A DNA stretch of 32,691 nucleotides, taken from NCBI GenBank assembly GCA_026125665.1, contig JAHCKS010000063.1, positions 1-32,691 on the forward strand, in the 5' to 3' direction. The notes under the pieces are model-generated. The model was given only the letters and a program-made list of their open reading frames with translations. It had not been told where the DNA came from and made no database searches. How positions within the stretch are numbered: the stretch's first letter is position 1; every line of letters starts with the position of its first letter. Both the position numbers and the translations under genes were made by a program. The DNA comes from Rubrivivax sp. Its GTDB lineage: Bacteria > Pseudomonadota > Gammaproteobacteria > Burkholderiales > Burkholderiaceae_C. This document shows positions 24,947 to 32,691 of the stretch, piece after piece.

Positions 24947-25648
24947 TCATGGCCGCACCTCCACCAGCGACTCGCCCACCGGCAGCCCGGTGACGATGCG
25001 CCCGGCCTCGGTGCGCACGCGCACCGGCTGCCCTTCGATGCCATGGCCGAGCGCCTGGCCGTCGGCGCTGATGCTGAAGCCCTCGCCGGTGGCGACGATG
25101 CGCACGGCCTGGCCGGTGGAGAACCAGCGCCGGGCCTGCAAGTCGGCTTCGCGCAGCGCCTGCCCGGGCGCGACCGGGCGTGCCAGCGTGCGCCCGGCGA
25201 TGGGCGTGTCGGGCTCGACGGGCGGGGAAGGCGACGCGGCCCAGTCGGCCTGCGCCAGCTGCCACTGTTCGGCGACGACCAGCGCACCGGCAGGTAGCAC
25301 GGACTTGCTTGTCCACGCCGGGGCCAGCACCTGCACCGTCACCGGCAGGTAGGCGCGCCAGGCCACGGCGCCGGAAGCGCAGCGCAGCGCCACCCGCGTG
25401 GCGCCCCACACCGGCAGGCCGGCCACGAGATGCGGCTCGACGCGCGCACAGGGCGCGAGGCGCAGGCGTGCGTCCATCGTGCCGGCCGTCGCGACGATGC
25501 GGGCTCCCTCCGGTGCCAGCGCCGCCGCCGCCTGGCGCACGAGCGCCAGTGCCGCGTCACGCGCGTCGTCGCGCAGCTCGTAGCCCGCTCCGGCCGCCGG
25601 CACCGCCACCGTGGCCTGGGCGAGCAGCAGGCTGACCTTGAGAACCAT
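24947..25648 (-). CDS. flgA: Flagellar P-ring assembly chaperone FlgA
   Basis: Periplasmic chaperone for P-ring assembly by FlgI. 233 residues from MVLKVSLL; the first ~21 residues form a short signal peptide (LLLAQATVAVPAAGA) with likely cleavage after AGA. The C-terminal half is a SAF/FlgA domain: KSVLPAGALVVAEQWQLAQ, ARPVAPGQALREADLQARRW, QAVRIVATGEGFSISADGQALGHGIEGQPVRVR, ending ...GRIVTGLPVGESLVEVRP. Those blocks are highly characteristic. An upstream in-frame ATG at 25789 would add a basic, non-hydrophobic 47-residue stretch and is rejected. It is divergent from flgB across 224 bases, and upstream of flgM on the same strand. Confidence 0.93.
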   Translation of the reverse strand: MVLKVSLLLAQATVAVPAAGAGYELRDDARDAALALVRQAAAALAPEGARIVATAGTMDARLRLAPCARVEPHLVAGLPVWGATRVALRCASGAVAWRAYLPVTVQVLAPAWTSKSVLPAGALVVAEQWQLAQADWAASPSPPVEPDTPIAGRTLARPVAPGQALREADLQARRWFSTGQAVRIVATGEGFSISADGQALGHGIEGQPVRVRTEAGRIVTGLPVGESLVEVRP

Positions 25649-25872
25649 GCCACGCGGGCCGTCGGCTGCGCGCGGCGGACGCCCGCGCCGCGCCAGGAGG
25701 CGATCGAGGCTCGTGTGCGTCGGGCGGCACTTCTTCACGCCGAGCACTCTAGTGCGCGAGGCCCGCCGGCATGGGCGCGAAATGCGCATGGAAGCGGGCC
25801 CTTATCGGCCTCATGCCCGGCAAGGTGCTCACCAGAATGCGACGGCACATCCCGGGGTGGATGGGGCACCAC

Positions 25873-26298
25873 ATGATTCCCAAGCTCACCGCCAGTCTCG
25901 ACTTCCACGGCCAGGCCCTGCTGCTGCGCGCCGAGCGCCAGCGCCTGATCGCGGGCAACATCGCCAATGCCGACACGCCGGGCTTCAAGGCGCGCGACTT
26001 CGACTTCGCGAGCGCACTGCGCGCGGCCACGGCCGGCATGGCCGGCGAAGGCGGCCCGCTCGGTGCGGGCGCGGGTGAAGGCATCGCCGCCGGCGTGATG
26101 CAGCCGGGCGGCCGGCCGGCGCCGGTCCTGCGCTACGCGATGCCGGCCCAGACCAACCTCGACAGCAACTCGGTGGACATGGACCGCGAGCGCGCCGCGT
26201 TCGCGCACAACGCCACCCAGTACGAAGCGACGCTGCGCTTCATCAACGGCAGCGTGCGCACGATGCTCGACGCGATGAAGGGCCACCACCAGGTGTGA
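25873..26298 (+). CDS. flgB: Flagellar proximal rod protein FlgB
   Basis: Proximal rod subunit exported by the flagellar type III system; 141 residues from MIPKLTASLDF. It shows the rod-protein N-terminal motif ALLLRAERQRLIAGNIANADTPGFKARDFDF (two short blocks: RQRLIAGNIANADTPG and FKARDFDF). The C-terminal LDSNSVDMDRERAAFAHNATQYEATLRFING is typical of FlgB/FlgC. A Gly/Ala-rich loop lies in the middle (~60-80). Several in-frame ATGs occur upstream (25771-25861), but the chosen start matches family N-termini. It is first gene of the plus-strand flagellar operon. No convincing sigma-54 or sigma-28 promoter was found in the 224-base spacer. Confidence 0.95.
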   Translation: MIPKLTASLDFHGQALLLRAERQRLIAGNIANADTPGFKARDFDFASALRAATAGMAGEGGPLGAGAGEGIAAGVMQPGGRPAPVLRYAMPAQTNLDSNSVDMDRERAAFAHNATQYEATLRFINGSVRTMLDAMKGHHQV

Positions 26299-26347
26299 CG
26301 GCGCGAGCCCGCGCATCACCTGAACGCCCGGACAAGGAAGCCCCCCG

Positions 26348-26767
26348 ATGAGCCTCACCCGCATCTTCGACGTCGCCGGCAGCGCCGTCAGCGCGCAGAG
26401 CCAGCGCCTGAACGTCGTGGCCTCCAACCTGGCCAACGCCGACGCGGTGGCCGGGCCCGACGGCGCCGCCTACAAGGCGCGCCAGGTCGTGTTCCAGACG
26501 CTCTTGCTCGGCGCGCCGGGTGCGCGCGAAGCCAACGCCGGCGTGCGCGTGTCCACCATCACCGAAAGCGACGCCGCCGCGCGCCGCGTGCACGACCCCA
26601 AGCACCCGGCCGCCGACGCCGAGGGCTACGTCACCTACAGCAACGTCAGCCCGGTGGAGGAGATGGTCAACATGATCTCCGCGTCGCGCTCGTACCAGAA
26701 CAACGTCGAGGTCATGAACACCGCCCGCCAGCTGCTGCTGAAGACGCTGCAGATGGGCCAGTCGTGA
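26348..26767 (+). CDS. flgC: Flagellar proximal rod protein FlgC
   Basis: Rod subunit, 139 residues, normal length. N-terminal rod/hook motif [20 protein letters not shown] with [13 protein letters not shown]. The C-terminal [20 protein letters not shown] with [18 protein letters not shown] is the conserved FlgC ending, which forms the D0 helix pair with the N-terminus. AGGAAG lies about ten bases before the ATG. It is 49 bases after flgB and 22 bases before flgD, same transcript. Confidence 0.97.
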   Translation: MSLTRIFDVAGSAVSAQSQRLNVVASNLANADAVAGPDGAAYKARQVVFQTLLLGAPGAREANAGVRVSTITESDAAARRVHDPKHPAADAEGYVTYSNVSPVEEMVNMISASRSYQNNVEVMNTARQLLLKTLQMGQS

Positions 26768-26789
26768 CCATCGCCTGAGTCACTCTCCC

Positions 26790-27446
26790 ATGGCCATCGA
26801 CGCCTTCTCCGCGCTGAACGGCGCCGCCAGCGGCGGCGGCACCGCGACGACCAGCAACGCCGCCGGCAGCGCCGACCGCTTCCTGAAGCTGCTCGTCACG
26901 CAGATGCAGAACCAGGACCCGCTGAACCCGCTGGACAACGCCCAGGTCACGAGCCAGATGGCGCAGATCAACACCGTGGCCGGCGTCGAGAAGCTCAACG
27001 ACACCGTCGCCGGGCTGAACCGGCAGTTCCTGCAGATGCAGGCGCTGCAGGGCGCCTCGCTCGTCGGACGCGACGTCACGCTGGCAGGCAACCGGCTGCA
27101 CCTGGACGCCGAAGGCAGCGCCGTCGGCGGCTTCGCCCTCGGCGGCCCGGCCGACCGCGTGCGCGTGGAGGTGCTCAACGGCGCCGGGCGCGTCGTCGAC
27201 ACGCTCGACCTCGGTGCGCAGACCTCCGGCCGGCATGCCTTCGAATGGCAGGCCCCGGCCGGTGCGGCGGCCGAAGGCAGCGAGTACAGCTTCCGCGTCA
27301 CCGCCACGTCGGGCACGACGGCGGTGTCCAGCGTGGCCCTGATGCGCGACTCGGTGCGCTCGGTCAGCCTGACCGGCGACATGCTGGTCCTCGAGACCCG
27401 CTGGTCCGGCCTCGTCGACTACGCCGAGGTCCTCGCCGTCAGCTGA
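26790..27446 (+). CDS. flgD: Flagellar hook-capping protein FlgD
   Basis: Scaffold at the tip of the growing hook that permits FlgE assembly, then is discarded; 218 residues. The N-terminal FlgD signature is FLKLLVTQMQNQDPLNPLDN (~30-49), followed by TSQMAQINTVAGVEKLNDTV. The C-terminal part is a Tudor/FnIII-like beta domain (LVGRDVTLAGNRLHL, RVEVLNGAGRVVDTLDLG, FEWQAPAG, YSFRVTATSG). A Ser/Gly/Ala/Thr-rich segment (~8-27) precedes the conserved helix. It is in tandem with flgC and flgE. Confidence 0.96.
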   Translation: MAIDAFSALNGAASGGGTATTSNAAGSADRFLKLLVTQMQNQDPLNPLDNAQVTSQMAQINTVAGVEKLNDTVAGLNRQFLQMQALQGASLVGRDVTLAGNRLHLDAEGSAVGGFALGGPADRVRVEVLNGAGRVVDTLDLGAQTSGRHAFEWQAPAGAAAEGSEYSFRVTATSGTTAVSSVALMRDSVRSVSLTGDMLVLETRWSGLVDYAEVLAVS

Positions 27447-27502
27447 CCTTCGCGCCTTCCAGATTCCTCCCCGACCCCCCGCAGGACCCCCCAAGGACCC
27501 CC

Positions 27503-28765
27503 ATGAGCTTCCAGCAAGGCCTTTCCGGACTGAACGCCACCAGCAAGAACCTGCAGGTGATCGGCAACAACATCGCCAACGCCAACACCTTCGGGGCCAA
27601 GGTGGCACGCGCCGAGTTCAGCGACATGTACGCGATGGCGCTCAGCGGCGCCGGCAGCAACGGCATCGGCATCGGCACCAACCTCGCCGCGGTGGCGCAG
27701 CAGTTCACGCAAGGCAACATCCGCACCACCGAGAACCCGATGGACATCGCGATCAACGGCGCGGGCTTCTTCCAGCTCACCGACGGCGTCAGCCCCGTCA
27801 CCTACTCGCGCAACGGCCAGTTCAAGGTCGACCGCGACGGCTACATCGTCAACAACAACGGCCTGCGCCTGATGGGCTATGCCGCCGACGTGCTGGGCAA
27901 CATCCAGCCCGGCCAGGGCGTGCCGCTGCAGCTGCCCACGGCCGGCGTGGCGCCGCAGGGCACGAGCGAGATCGACCTCGAGATGAACCTCGATGCGCGC
28001 CAGGGCATCACGCAGCCCGCCGCGGCGCCGTTCATCGACTTCAACGACGCCGACACCTACAACAGCGCCACTTCGCTGGCGGTGTACGACGTGCTCGGCA
28101 ACCCGGTGTCGCTGACCTACTTCTTCCAGAAGACGGCCGACGGCGTGTGGGACGTCTACGCCACGGCCAACGGCACCACCGTGGCCGGCACGCCCGGTGC
28201 GCCGGCGCCGATCACGACCATCACCTTCCCCGCCGACGGCAGCGCGCCCACCGCGCCCGCCGGTCCGATCACCTTCGACGTGCCGAGCACGACCAACGCC
28301 AGCGGCGCCATCACGCAGCCGATCATCGGCGTCGCACTCGACGTCACGCAGTCCACGCAGTTCGGCTCGCCGTTCGGCGTCACCGACCTGCAGCAGAACG
28401 GCTTTGCCGCCGGCCAGCTGACGGCCATCGCGGTGGAGAACAACGGCATCATCATGGCGCGCTACTCGAACGGCCAGTCGCGGCCGGCCGGGCAGATCGA
28501 GCTGGCGAACTTCCGCAACGCGCAGGGGCTGCAGCCGATCGGCGACAACGGCTGGGCGCGCACCTTCGCCTCCGGCGACCCGGTGGGCGGCGTGCCAGGC
28601 GACGGCAACATCGGCGTGCTGCAGGCCGGCGCGCTGGAAGAGCCGAACATCGACCTGACGGCCGAGCTCGTGAACATGATCACCGCGCAGCGCATCTACC
28701 AGGCCAACGCGCAGACGATCAAGACGCAGGACCAGGTGCTGCAGACGCTGGTCAACCTGCGCTGA
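27503..28765 (+). CDS. flgE: Flagellar hook protein FlgE
   Basis: Structural subunit of the hook, the universal joint; 420 residues, usual for the family. N-terminal D0 region: MSFQQGLSGLNATSKNL then QVIGNNIANANTFGAKVARAEF. DIAINGAGFFQLTDG and VTYSRNGQFKVDRDGYIVNNNGLRLMGY are the flagellar basal-body core motifs. The central D1/D2 region is Thr/Gly/Pro-rich. The C-terminal block is [38 protein letters not shown]. The start at 27503 has AAGGAC seven to eight bases before it. An upstream in-frame start would lie inside flgD. Confidence 0.97.
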   Translation: MSFQQGLSGLNATSKNLQVIGNNIANANTFGAKVARAEFSDMYAMALSGAGSNGIGIGTNLAAVAQQFTQGNIRTTENPMDIAINGAGFFQLTDGVSPVTYSRNGQFKVDRDGYIVNNNGLRLMGYAADVLGNIQPGQGVPLQLPTAGVAPQGTSEIDLEMNLDARQGITQPAAAPFIDFNDADTYNSATSLAVYDVLGNPVSLTYFFQKTADGVWDVYATANGTTVAGTPGAPAPITTITFPADGSAPTAPAGPITFDVPSTTNASGAITQPIIGVALDVTQSTQFGSPFGVTDLQQNGFAAGQLTAIAVENNGIIMARYSNGQSRPAGQIELANFRNAQGLQPIGDNGWARTFASGDPVGGVPGDGNIGVLQAGALEEPNIDLTAELVNMITAQRIYQANAQTIKTQDQVLQTLVNLR

Positions 28766-28803
28766 CCGCCGGCCCGACCTGACCGACCCGGACGCGCCCA
28801 GCG

Positions 28804-29535
28804 ATGGACAGGCTCATCTACCTCGCGATGGCGGGAGCGAAGGCGACGATGCAGCGCCAGGACGTGCTCGCGCACAACCTGGCCAACGCGTCGACGACCG
28901 GCTTCCGCGCCGAGATGCAGGCCTTCCGCGCCGTGCCGGTGCAGGGCAGCGGCGCCAGCACGCGCGTCTATGCGCTCGAGTCCACCGTCGGCTACGACGA
29001 CCGGGCCGGCCCGGTGCAGAGCACCGGCCGTGCGCTCGATGTGGCGCCGCAGGGCCGCGCCTGGCTGGCGGTGCAGGCGCTGGACGGCACCGAGGCCTAC
29101 ACGCGCGCCGGTTCACTGCAGGTGAGCGCCGAAGGCCAGCTCGTGACGCCGACGGGCCTTCCCGTGCTCGGCGACGGCGGCCCGATCGCCGTGCCGGCCG
29201 GTGCCGCGCTCGAGGTCGCCGCCGACGGCACGATCACCGCCAGCACCGGCAACGGCAAGCCGCAGCCGGTGGGCCGGCTGAAGCTCGTCACGCCCGAGGA
29301 GCCGATGCAACGCGGCACCGATGGCCTCTTCCGCGCCGGCGGCGACGGCGGCGATCTGCCGGCCGACCCCGCGGCGCGGCTGCAGAGCGGCGCGCTCGAA
29401 GGCAGCAACGTCAGCGCCGTCGAGACGATGGTGGCGATGATCGCCGCGGCGCGCCAGTTCGAGCAGCAGATGAAGGTGCTGCAAGGCGCCGAGCAGCGCG
29501 AGCAAGGCGCGCAGAAGCTGCTCGCGCCGACCTGA
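28804..29535 (+). CDS. flgF: Flagellar proximal rod protein FlgF
   Basis: Rod subunit, 243 residues. MDRLIYLAMAGAKATMQRQ followed by DVLAHNLANASTTGFRAEMQAFRAVPV is the characteristic FlgF N-terminus; the MDRL start separates it from FlgG. The middle contains YTRAGSLQVSAEGQLVTPTGLPVLGDGGPI. The end LESSNVSAVE-like block (GALEGSNVSAVETMVAMIAAARQFEQQMKVLQ) matches FlgF/FlgG C-termini. It is 38 bases after flgE. The next gene, flgG, is 187 bases away, a larger gap than elsewhere in the operon. Confidence 0.97.
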   Translation: MDRLIYLAMAGAKATMQRQDVLAHNLANASTTGFRAEMQAFRAVPVQGSGASTRVYALESTVGYDDRAGPVQSTGRALDVAPQGRAWLAVQALDGTEAYTRAGSLQVSAEGQLVTPTGLPVLGDGGPIAVPAGAALEVAADGTITASTGNGKPQPVGRLKLVTPEEPMQRGTDGLFRAGGDGGDLPADPAARLQSGALEGSNVSAVETMVAMIAAARQFEQQMKVLQGAEQREQGAQKLLAPT

Positions 29536-29722
29536 GCACCGCGCGCTCGACGCGGCGCTGCGCGGCGCCACCTCGGCGGCTTCGTCGAAGGGCCGGTAAA
29601 GCCCGGTCCAACCCGCTCTATTCCGGCCCTCGCCGGCACCCCCCTCGGGCCAAGATGGGCGCACCTGCCCCGATCACGCCTCGCTTCCCGAAGCGTCGCA
29701 CTCAAGCCCGAAGGTCACGCCG

Positions 29723-30505
29723 ATGCTCCGCTCGCTCTGGATCGCCAAGACCGGCATGGAAGGACAGCAGACCAAGCTGGATTCCGTGGCGCACAACCTC
29801 GCCAACGTCGGCACCAACGGCTTCAAGCGCGGCGGCGTCGTGTTCGAGGACCTGATGTACCAGAACCTGCGCCCGGCCGGTTCGTCGACGAGCGAGGCCA
29901 GCCAGCTCCCCACCGGCCTGCAGGTGGGCCTGGGCGTGCGCACGGCGGCCAGCACGCGCAACTTCAGCCAGGGCGCGCTCACCGGCACCGGCAACAACCT
30001 CGACCTGGCGATCAAGGGCAGCGGCTTCTTCCAGGTGCAGCTGCCCGACGGCACCACCGGCTACACGCGCGACGGCGCGTTCCAGGTCGACGCCAGCGGC
30101 CAGATCGTCACCTCTTCCGGCTACGCGCTGCAGCCCGGGCTGACGGTGCCGAGCAACGCCACCGGCATCACCATCGGCGCCGACGGCACCGTCGCCGCCA
30201 CGATCCCCGGCCAGGTGCTGCCGCAGCCGATCGGCCAGATCCAGCTCGCCAGCTTCATCAACCCCGCCGGCCTCGACCCGCGCGGCGGCAACCTCTTCGG
30301 CGAGACGGCCGCCTCGGGCACGCCGAACACCGGTGCGGCCAACAGCAACGGCCTGGGCGCCATCCAGCAGGGCTTCCTCGAGGGCAGCAACGTCAACGTC
30401 GTCGAGGAGCTCGTGACGATGATCGCCACGCAGCGCGCCTACGAGCTGAACTCGAAGGCGATCCAGACGAGCGACCAGATGCTGCAGCGGCTGAGCCAGG
30501 TCTGA
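29723..30505 (+). CDS. flgG: Flagellar distal rod protein FlgG
   Basis: Distal rod subunit, 260 residues, exactly the usual length. N-terminal MLRSLWIAKTGMEGQQTKLD with SVAHNLANVGTNGFKRGGVVFEDLMYQNL is highly conserved in FlgG. DLAIKGSGFFQVQLPDGTTGYTRDGAFQVDASGQIVT is the core motif. The C-terminus LEGSNVNVVEELVTMIATQR with AYELNSKAIQTSDQMLQRL closes the D0 domain. The 187-base upstream gap (29536-29722) contains a weak CCGG-TAAAG-CCCGG hairpin-like sequence near 29592-29610 but no clear promoter. Confidence 0.98.
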   Translation: MLRSLWIAKTGMEGQQTKLDSVAHNLANVGTNGFKRGGVVFEDLMYQNLRPAGSSTSEASQLPTGLQVGLGVRTAASTRNFSQGALTGTGNNLDLAIKGSGFFQVQLPDGTTGYTRDGAFQVDASGQIVTSSGYALQPGLTVPSNATGITIGADGTVAATIPGQVLPQPIGQIQLASFINPAGLDPRGGNLFGETAASGTPNTGAANSNGLGAIQQGFLEGSNVNVVEELVTMIATQRAYELNSKAIQTSDQMLQRLSQV

Positions 30506-30531
30506 GCAAGCATCGCCCTCGCGCCCGCACC

Positions 30532-31218
30532 ATGATCCGTTTCCTGCTCACCACCTTCACCGCCTTCGTCGGCGCGCTCGCGCTGCTGACGATGCAGGGC
30601 TGCGCCTACTTCGGACCCACCGTCGACGTCGCCGAGACGACGCCGCCGATGCCCGAGCCGCCGCCGCCCGCCGACGCGGCGATGGGCTCGATCTTCAAGG
30701 CCACCAACTACCGGCCGCTGTTCGAGGACCACCGCGCACGGCTGGTCGGCGACACACTCGTCGTGCAGATCGTCGAGAAGGTCACGGCGGTGCAGAAGAG
30801 CACGAGCAGCATCGACAAGAGCGGCAGCGTCAGCGCCGGCATCTCGGCGCTGCCGGGGATCTCGTCGAACTCCTTCGGCCGCGCCGGGGCCGAGGCCAAC
30901 GCGGCCAACAGCTTCGCCGGCAAGGGCGCGGTGGAGAACAGCAACGACTTCAGCGGCACCATCACCGTGGTCGTGCGCCAGGTGCTGCCGAACGGCCACC
31001 TCGTCATCGCCGGCGAGAAGCAGATCGGCGTGAACCAGAACGTCGACGTGCTGCGCTTCTCGGGCCAGGTCGATCCGCGCGCCATCCGCCCGGGCAACTC
31101 GGTGCAGAGCGCGCACATCGCCAACGTGCGGCTCGAGCAGCGCGGCCGCGGCGCGCAGGCCGAGGCGCAGGCGATCGGCTGGCTCGGCCGCGTCTTCCTC
31201 TCGGTGCTGCCGTTCTGA
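30532..31218 (+). CDS. flgH: Flagellar L-ring lipoprotein FlgH
   Basis: Forms the outer-membrane L ring around the rod; 228 residues. A lipoprotein signal peptide (LLTTFTAFVGALALLTMQGC) ends at C24; the lipobox MQG-C is somewhat atypical at -2. After a proline-rich segment (PPMPEPPPPAD) come the FlgH blocks SIFKATNYRPLFEDHRARLVGDTLVVQIVE, NDFSGTITVVVRQVLPNGHLVIAGEKQ, FSGQVDPRAI, and VRLEQRGRGAQAEAQAIGWLGRVF near the end. It starts 26 bases after flgG, and its stop overlaps the first possible flgI ATG (TGATG). Confidence 0.96.
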   Translation: MIRFLLTTFTAFVGALALLTMQGCAYFGPTVDVAETTPPMPEPPPPADAAMGSIFKATNYRPLFEDHRARLVGDTLVVQIVEKVTAVQKSTSSIDKSGSVSAGISALPGISSNSFGRAGAEANAANSFAGKGAVENSNDFSGTITVVVRQVLPNGHLVIAGEKQIGVNQNVDVLRFSGQVDPRAIRPGNSVQSAHIANVRLEQRGRGAQAEAQAIGWLGRVFLSVLPF

Positions 31219-32540
31219 TGCGCATGGGAGCGACGACCGGCATGGCCGCTGAACTGGACTTCACGCGCGAGCTCGACGCGGCGCGCGACAGCATCCTCGG
31301 CTCCGACGACATCGACGAGGTCGGCGGCGACGAACCCTGGACCTGGCAGGAGATGGCCGACCGCTGGCTGCGGGCGCTGGTGCTGCTGGCCTTCTTCGCG
31401 GCCACGGCGGCGCTGTGGTGGCCGCTCGAGGCGGGCGCGCAGCCGACCGCGCAGGCCACGGCTGCCGCGTCGAGCCTCGGCAGCGTGCGCCGCATCAAGG
31501 AAGTGGCGGCGGTGCAGGGCGTGCGCAGCAACCAGCTGGTCGGCTACGGCCTCGTCGTCGGCCTCGACGGCACCGGCGACCAGACGACGCAGACGCCGTT
31601 CACCACGCAGAGCCTGCAGGCGATGCTGCAGCAGCTGGGCATCACCGTGCCGCCGGGCACCAGCATGCAGCTGCGCAACGTCGCTGCGGTGCTCGTGACG
31701 GCGCAGCTGCCGCCGTTCGCGCGGCCGGGCCAGACGATCGACATCAACGTCTCGTCGGTGGGCAACGCCAAGAGCCTGCGTGGCGGCACGCTCGTCGCCA
31801 CGCCGCTGAAGGGCGCCGACGGGCAGGTCTATGCGCTGGCGCAGGGCAACCTCATCGTCGGCGGCGCCGGCGCGGCGGCCGGCGGCAGCAAGGTGCAGAT
31901 CAACCACCTCTCGGCCGGCCGCGTGCCCGAAGGCGCGACGGTGGAGCGCGCCGTGCCCACGCCGCTGCTCGAAGGCGACACGCTGACGCTCGGCCTCTCG
32001 GCAAGCGACTTCGCCACTGCGCGCGCGGTGGCCGACGCGATCAACGCCGCCAAGGGCGCCGGCACCGCGAGCGCGCTCGACGGTCGCACGGTGCGGGTGA
32101 AGGCGCCTCCCGCCGGCCCCGGCAGCGACCCCGGCGAGCGGGTGGCGTTCCTTGCCGACATCGAGAACCTGCCGATCACGCTGGCGCGCCCCGCGGCGCG
32201 CATCGTGCTGAACGCGCGCACCGGCTCCATCGTCATGAACGAGGCGGTGACGCTCTCGGCCTGCGCCGTGGCGCACGGCAACCTGCAGGTGACGATCACC
32301 AGCACGCCGGTGGTCAGCCAGCCGGCGCCGTTCTCCGGCGGCCAGACGGTGGCGCGCGAGCGCGCCGACATCGCCGTGACGCAGCAGCCCGGCTCGATCA
32401 TCCAGATGGCCGCCGGCGCGAAACTGACCGACGTCGTGAAGGCGCTGTCGGCGCTTGGCGCCACGCCGCTCGACCTGCTGGCGATCCTGCAGGCGATGAA
32501 GACGGCCGGCGCGCTGAACGCCGACATCGAGGTGATATGA
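31218..32540 (+). CDS. flgI: Flagellar P-ring protein FlgI with an extended N-terminus
   Basis: Periplasmic P-ring subunit. From RRIKEVAAVQGVRSNQLVGYGLVVGLDGTGDQ (two conserved blocks) to the end it follows FlgI closely: TPFTTQSLQAMLQQLGITVP, GGTLVATPLKG, YALAQGNLIVGGAG, SIVMNEAVTLSACAVAHGNL and the C-terminal LNALGATP-like ALSALGATPLDLLAILQAMK. The full frame from the flgH-overlapping ATG gives 440 residues. Residues 1-45 are acidic (ELDFTRELDAARDSILGSDD) and precede a typical signal peptide at 46-74 (MADRWLRALVLLAFFAATAA...EAGA). Initiation at 31353 would give 395 residues with an ordinary signal peptide. TGATG coupling to flgH favours the long form; normal export favours the short one. Confidence 0.95.
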   Translation: MRMGATTGMAAELDFTRELDAARDSILGSDDIDEVGGDEPWTWQEMADRWLRALVLLAFFAATAALWWPLEAGAQPTAQATAAASSLGSVRRIKEVAAVQGVRSNQLVGYGLVVGLDGTGDQTTQTPFTTQSLQAMLQQLGITVPPGTSMQLRNVAAVLVTAQLPPFARPGQTIDINVSSVGNAKSLRGGTLVATPLKGADGQVYALAQGNLIVGGAGAAAGGSKVQINHLSAGRVPEGATVERAVPTPLLEGDTLTLGLSASDFATARAVADAINAAKGAGTASALDGRTVRVKAPPAGPGSDPGERVAFLADIENLPITLARPAARIVLNARTGSIVMNEAVTLSACAVAHGNLQVTITSTPVVSQPAPFSGGQTVARERADIAVTQQPGSIIQMAAGAKLTDVVKALSALGATPLDLLAILQAMKTAGALNADIEVI

Positions 32541-32603
32541 GCCGACCCGACTTCGGCCGCCTCCCTCGTGGTCCCGAAGGGGCTGCTTCCGCGGCCCCGG
32601 GGC

Positions 32604-32637
32604 ATCGCCGGCCCGGCAAAGCCGGATCCGCGGCGAT
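32604..32637. repeat. Short palindromic REP-like repeat, copy 3 (same core, different stem)
   Basis: The 18-nt core GCCCGGCAAAGCCGGATC (32611-32628) is identical to copies 1 and 2. Here it is enclosed by ATCGCCG / CGGCGAT (32604-32610 and 32631-32637), not by the CAAGTTG / CAACTTG arms of the other copies. It lies between flgI and the probable flgJ start. Confidence 0.75.
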
Positions 32638-32659
32638 CGCGTGGCCTGCAGGAGCCGAG

Positions 32660-32691
32660 ATGAACCCTGCGCAGGTGGTGGCGGGATCGGC
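32660..32691 (+). CDS. Probable flgJ start, 3' truncated by window edge
   Basis: ATG at 32660 with AGGAG six bases upstream, reading MNPAQVVAGS before the window ends. By gene order the next gene after flgI should be flgJ (rod-capping protein, often with a peptidoglycan hydrolase domain), but ten residues are too few to prove it. The same frame is open back to an ATG at 32537 that overlaps the flgI stop (ATGA). That would add a 41-residue Arg/Pro/Gly-rich leader translated through the REP-like repeat. The Shine-Dalgarno supports 32660. Confidence 0.5.
   Translation, partial: MNPAQVVAGS

Noticed and set aside
25649-25789. Longer FlgA start at 25789
   Set aside because: It would place a 47-residue Arg-rich segment before the signal peptide of a periplasmic protein.
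25802-25809. GCCGATAA on the minus strand upstream of flgA as a sigma-28 -10
   Set aside because: The hexamer region is perfect, but the sequence at the -35 position (AGCACCTT) does not match TAAAG/TCAAG, so the match may be chance.
25741-25872. Sigma-54 -24/-12 promoter for flgB
   Set aside because: Scanned for GG-N10-GC with TGGCAC/TTGC context on the plus strand; no acceptable match was found.
29599-29624. TAAAGCCC ... GCTCTATT as a sigma-28 promoter for flgG
   Set aside because: The -10 half agrees poorly with GCCGATAA and the spacing is short. The similarity of the first half may come from a hairpin-like CCGG-TAAAG-CCCGG sequence.
29702-29726. TCAAGCCC ... GCCGATGC just before flgG as a sigma-28 promoter
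   Set aside because: The spacer is about nine bases instead of eleven to twelve, and the -10 would overlap the flgG start codon.

Overview
The window is very GC-rich (about 70% by eye), with strong G/C preference at third codon positions. Gene content (glcDEF, birA without a DNA-binding domain, a tkt-gapA cluster, class I SpeD, and a flgNMA / flgBCDEFGHI(J) flagellar cluster) fits a betaproteobacterium of the order Burkholderiales, probably in the Rubrivivax/Leptothrix/Methylibium neighbourhood. The genus is an inference from gene style, not from a marker gene. No rRNA, tRNA, CRISPR array, prophage or intact insertion sequence was seen.

Layout. 1-3922 (+): glycolate oxidase genes glcD (3' end only), glcE and glcF, with a SAM methyltransferase gene and two large hairpin repeats between glcE and glcF. 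4108-5594 (-): a small unknown protein behind an FNR-type palindrome, and an EamA/DMT transporter. 5781-7286 (+): glycerol kinase, divergent from the transporter across a six-copy 11-bp tandem repeat. 7304-12180 (-): DUF3014 protein, AEC-family transporter, and a topoisomerase III with a histone-H1-like lysine/alanine tail. 12311-14255 (+): a SET-domain lysine methyltransferase divergent from topB, then birA and a SPOR-like protein. 14252-20335 (-): a secreted subtilase, gapA, an unknown two-helix membrane protein and transketolase. 20575-21737 (+): S-adenosylmethionine decarboxylase and a hemerythrin-like protein. 21738-22153: a repeat-dense gene-free stretch. 22154-25648 (-): DUF2269 membrane protein, an SDR/membrane fusion protein, then flgN, flgM and flgA. 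25873 to the end (+): flgB-flgI and the start of a probable flgJ.

How the genes work together. The right quarter is a coherent flagellar export and basal-body/hook unit: FlgA and FlgI build the P ring, FlgH the L ring, FlgBCFG the rod, FlgD/FlgE the hook, and FlgM/FlgN provide late-gene control and export chaperoning. A recognisable sigma-28 promoter precedes flgM. The middle holds central carbon metabolism (tkt, gapA, glpK, glcDEF).

The least ordinary material is intergenic. There are at least three kinds of palindromic repeat. One is an 18-nt hairpin core seen three times inside different outer stems. Another is a ~65-nt core seen twice in opposite orientation, each copy enclosed by its own long, unrelated but self-complementary stem. 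Other points of interest are the SET methyltransferase / H1-tailed topoisomerase pair, an extended FlgI N-terminus, and a tandem repeat that triplicates the gapA stop codon.
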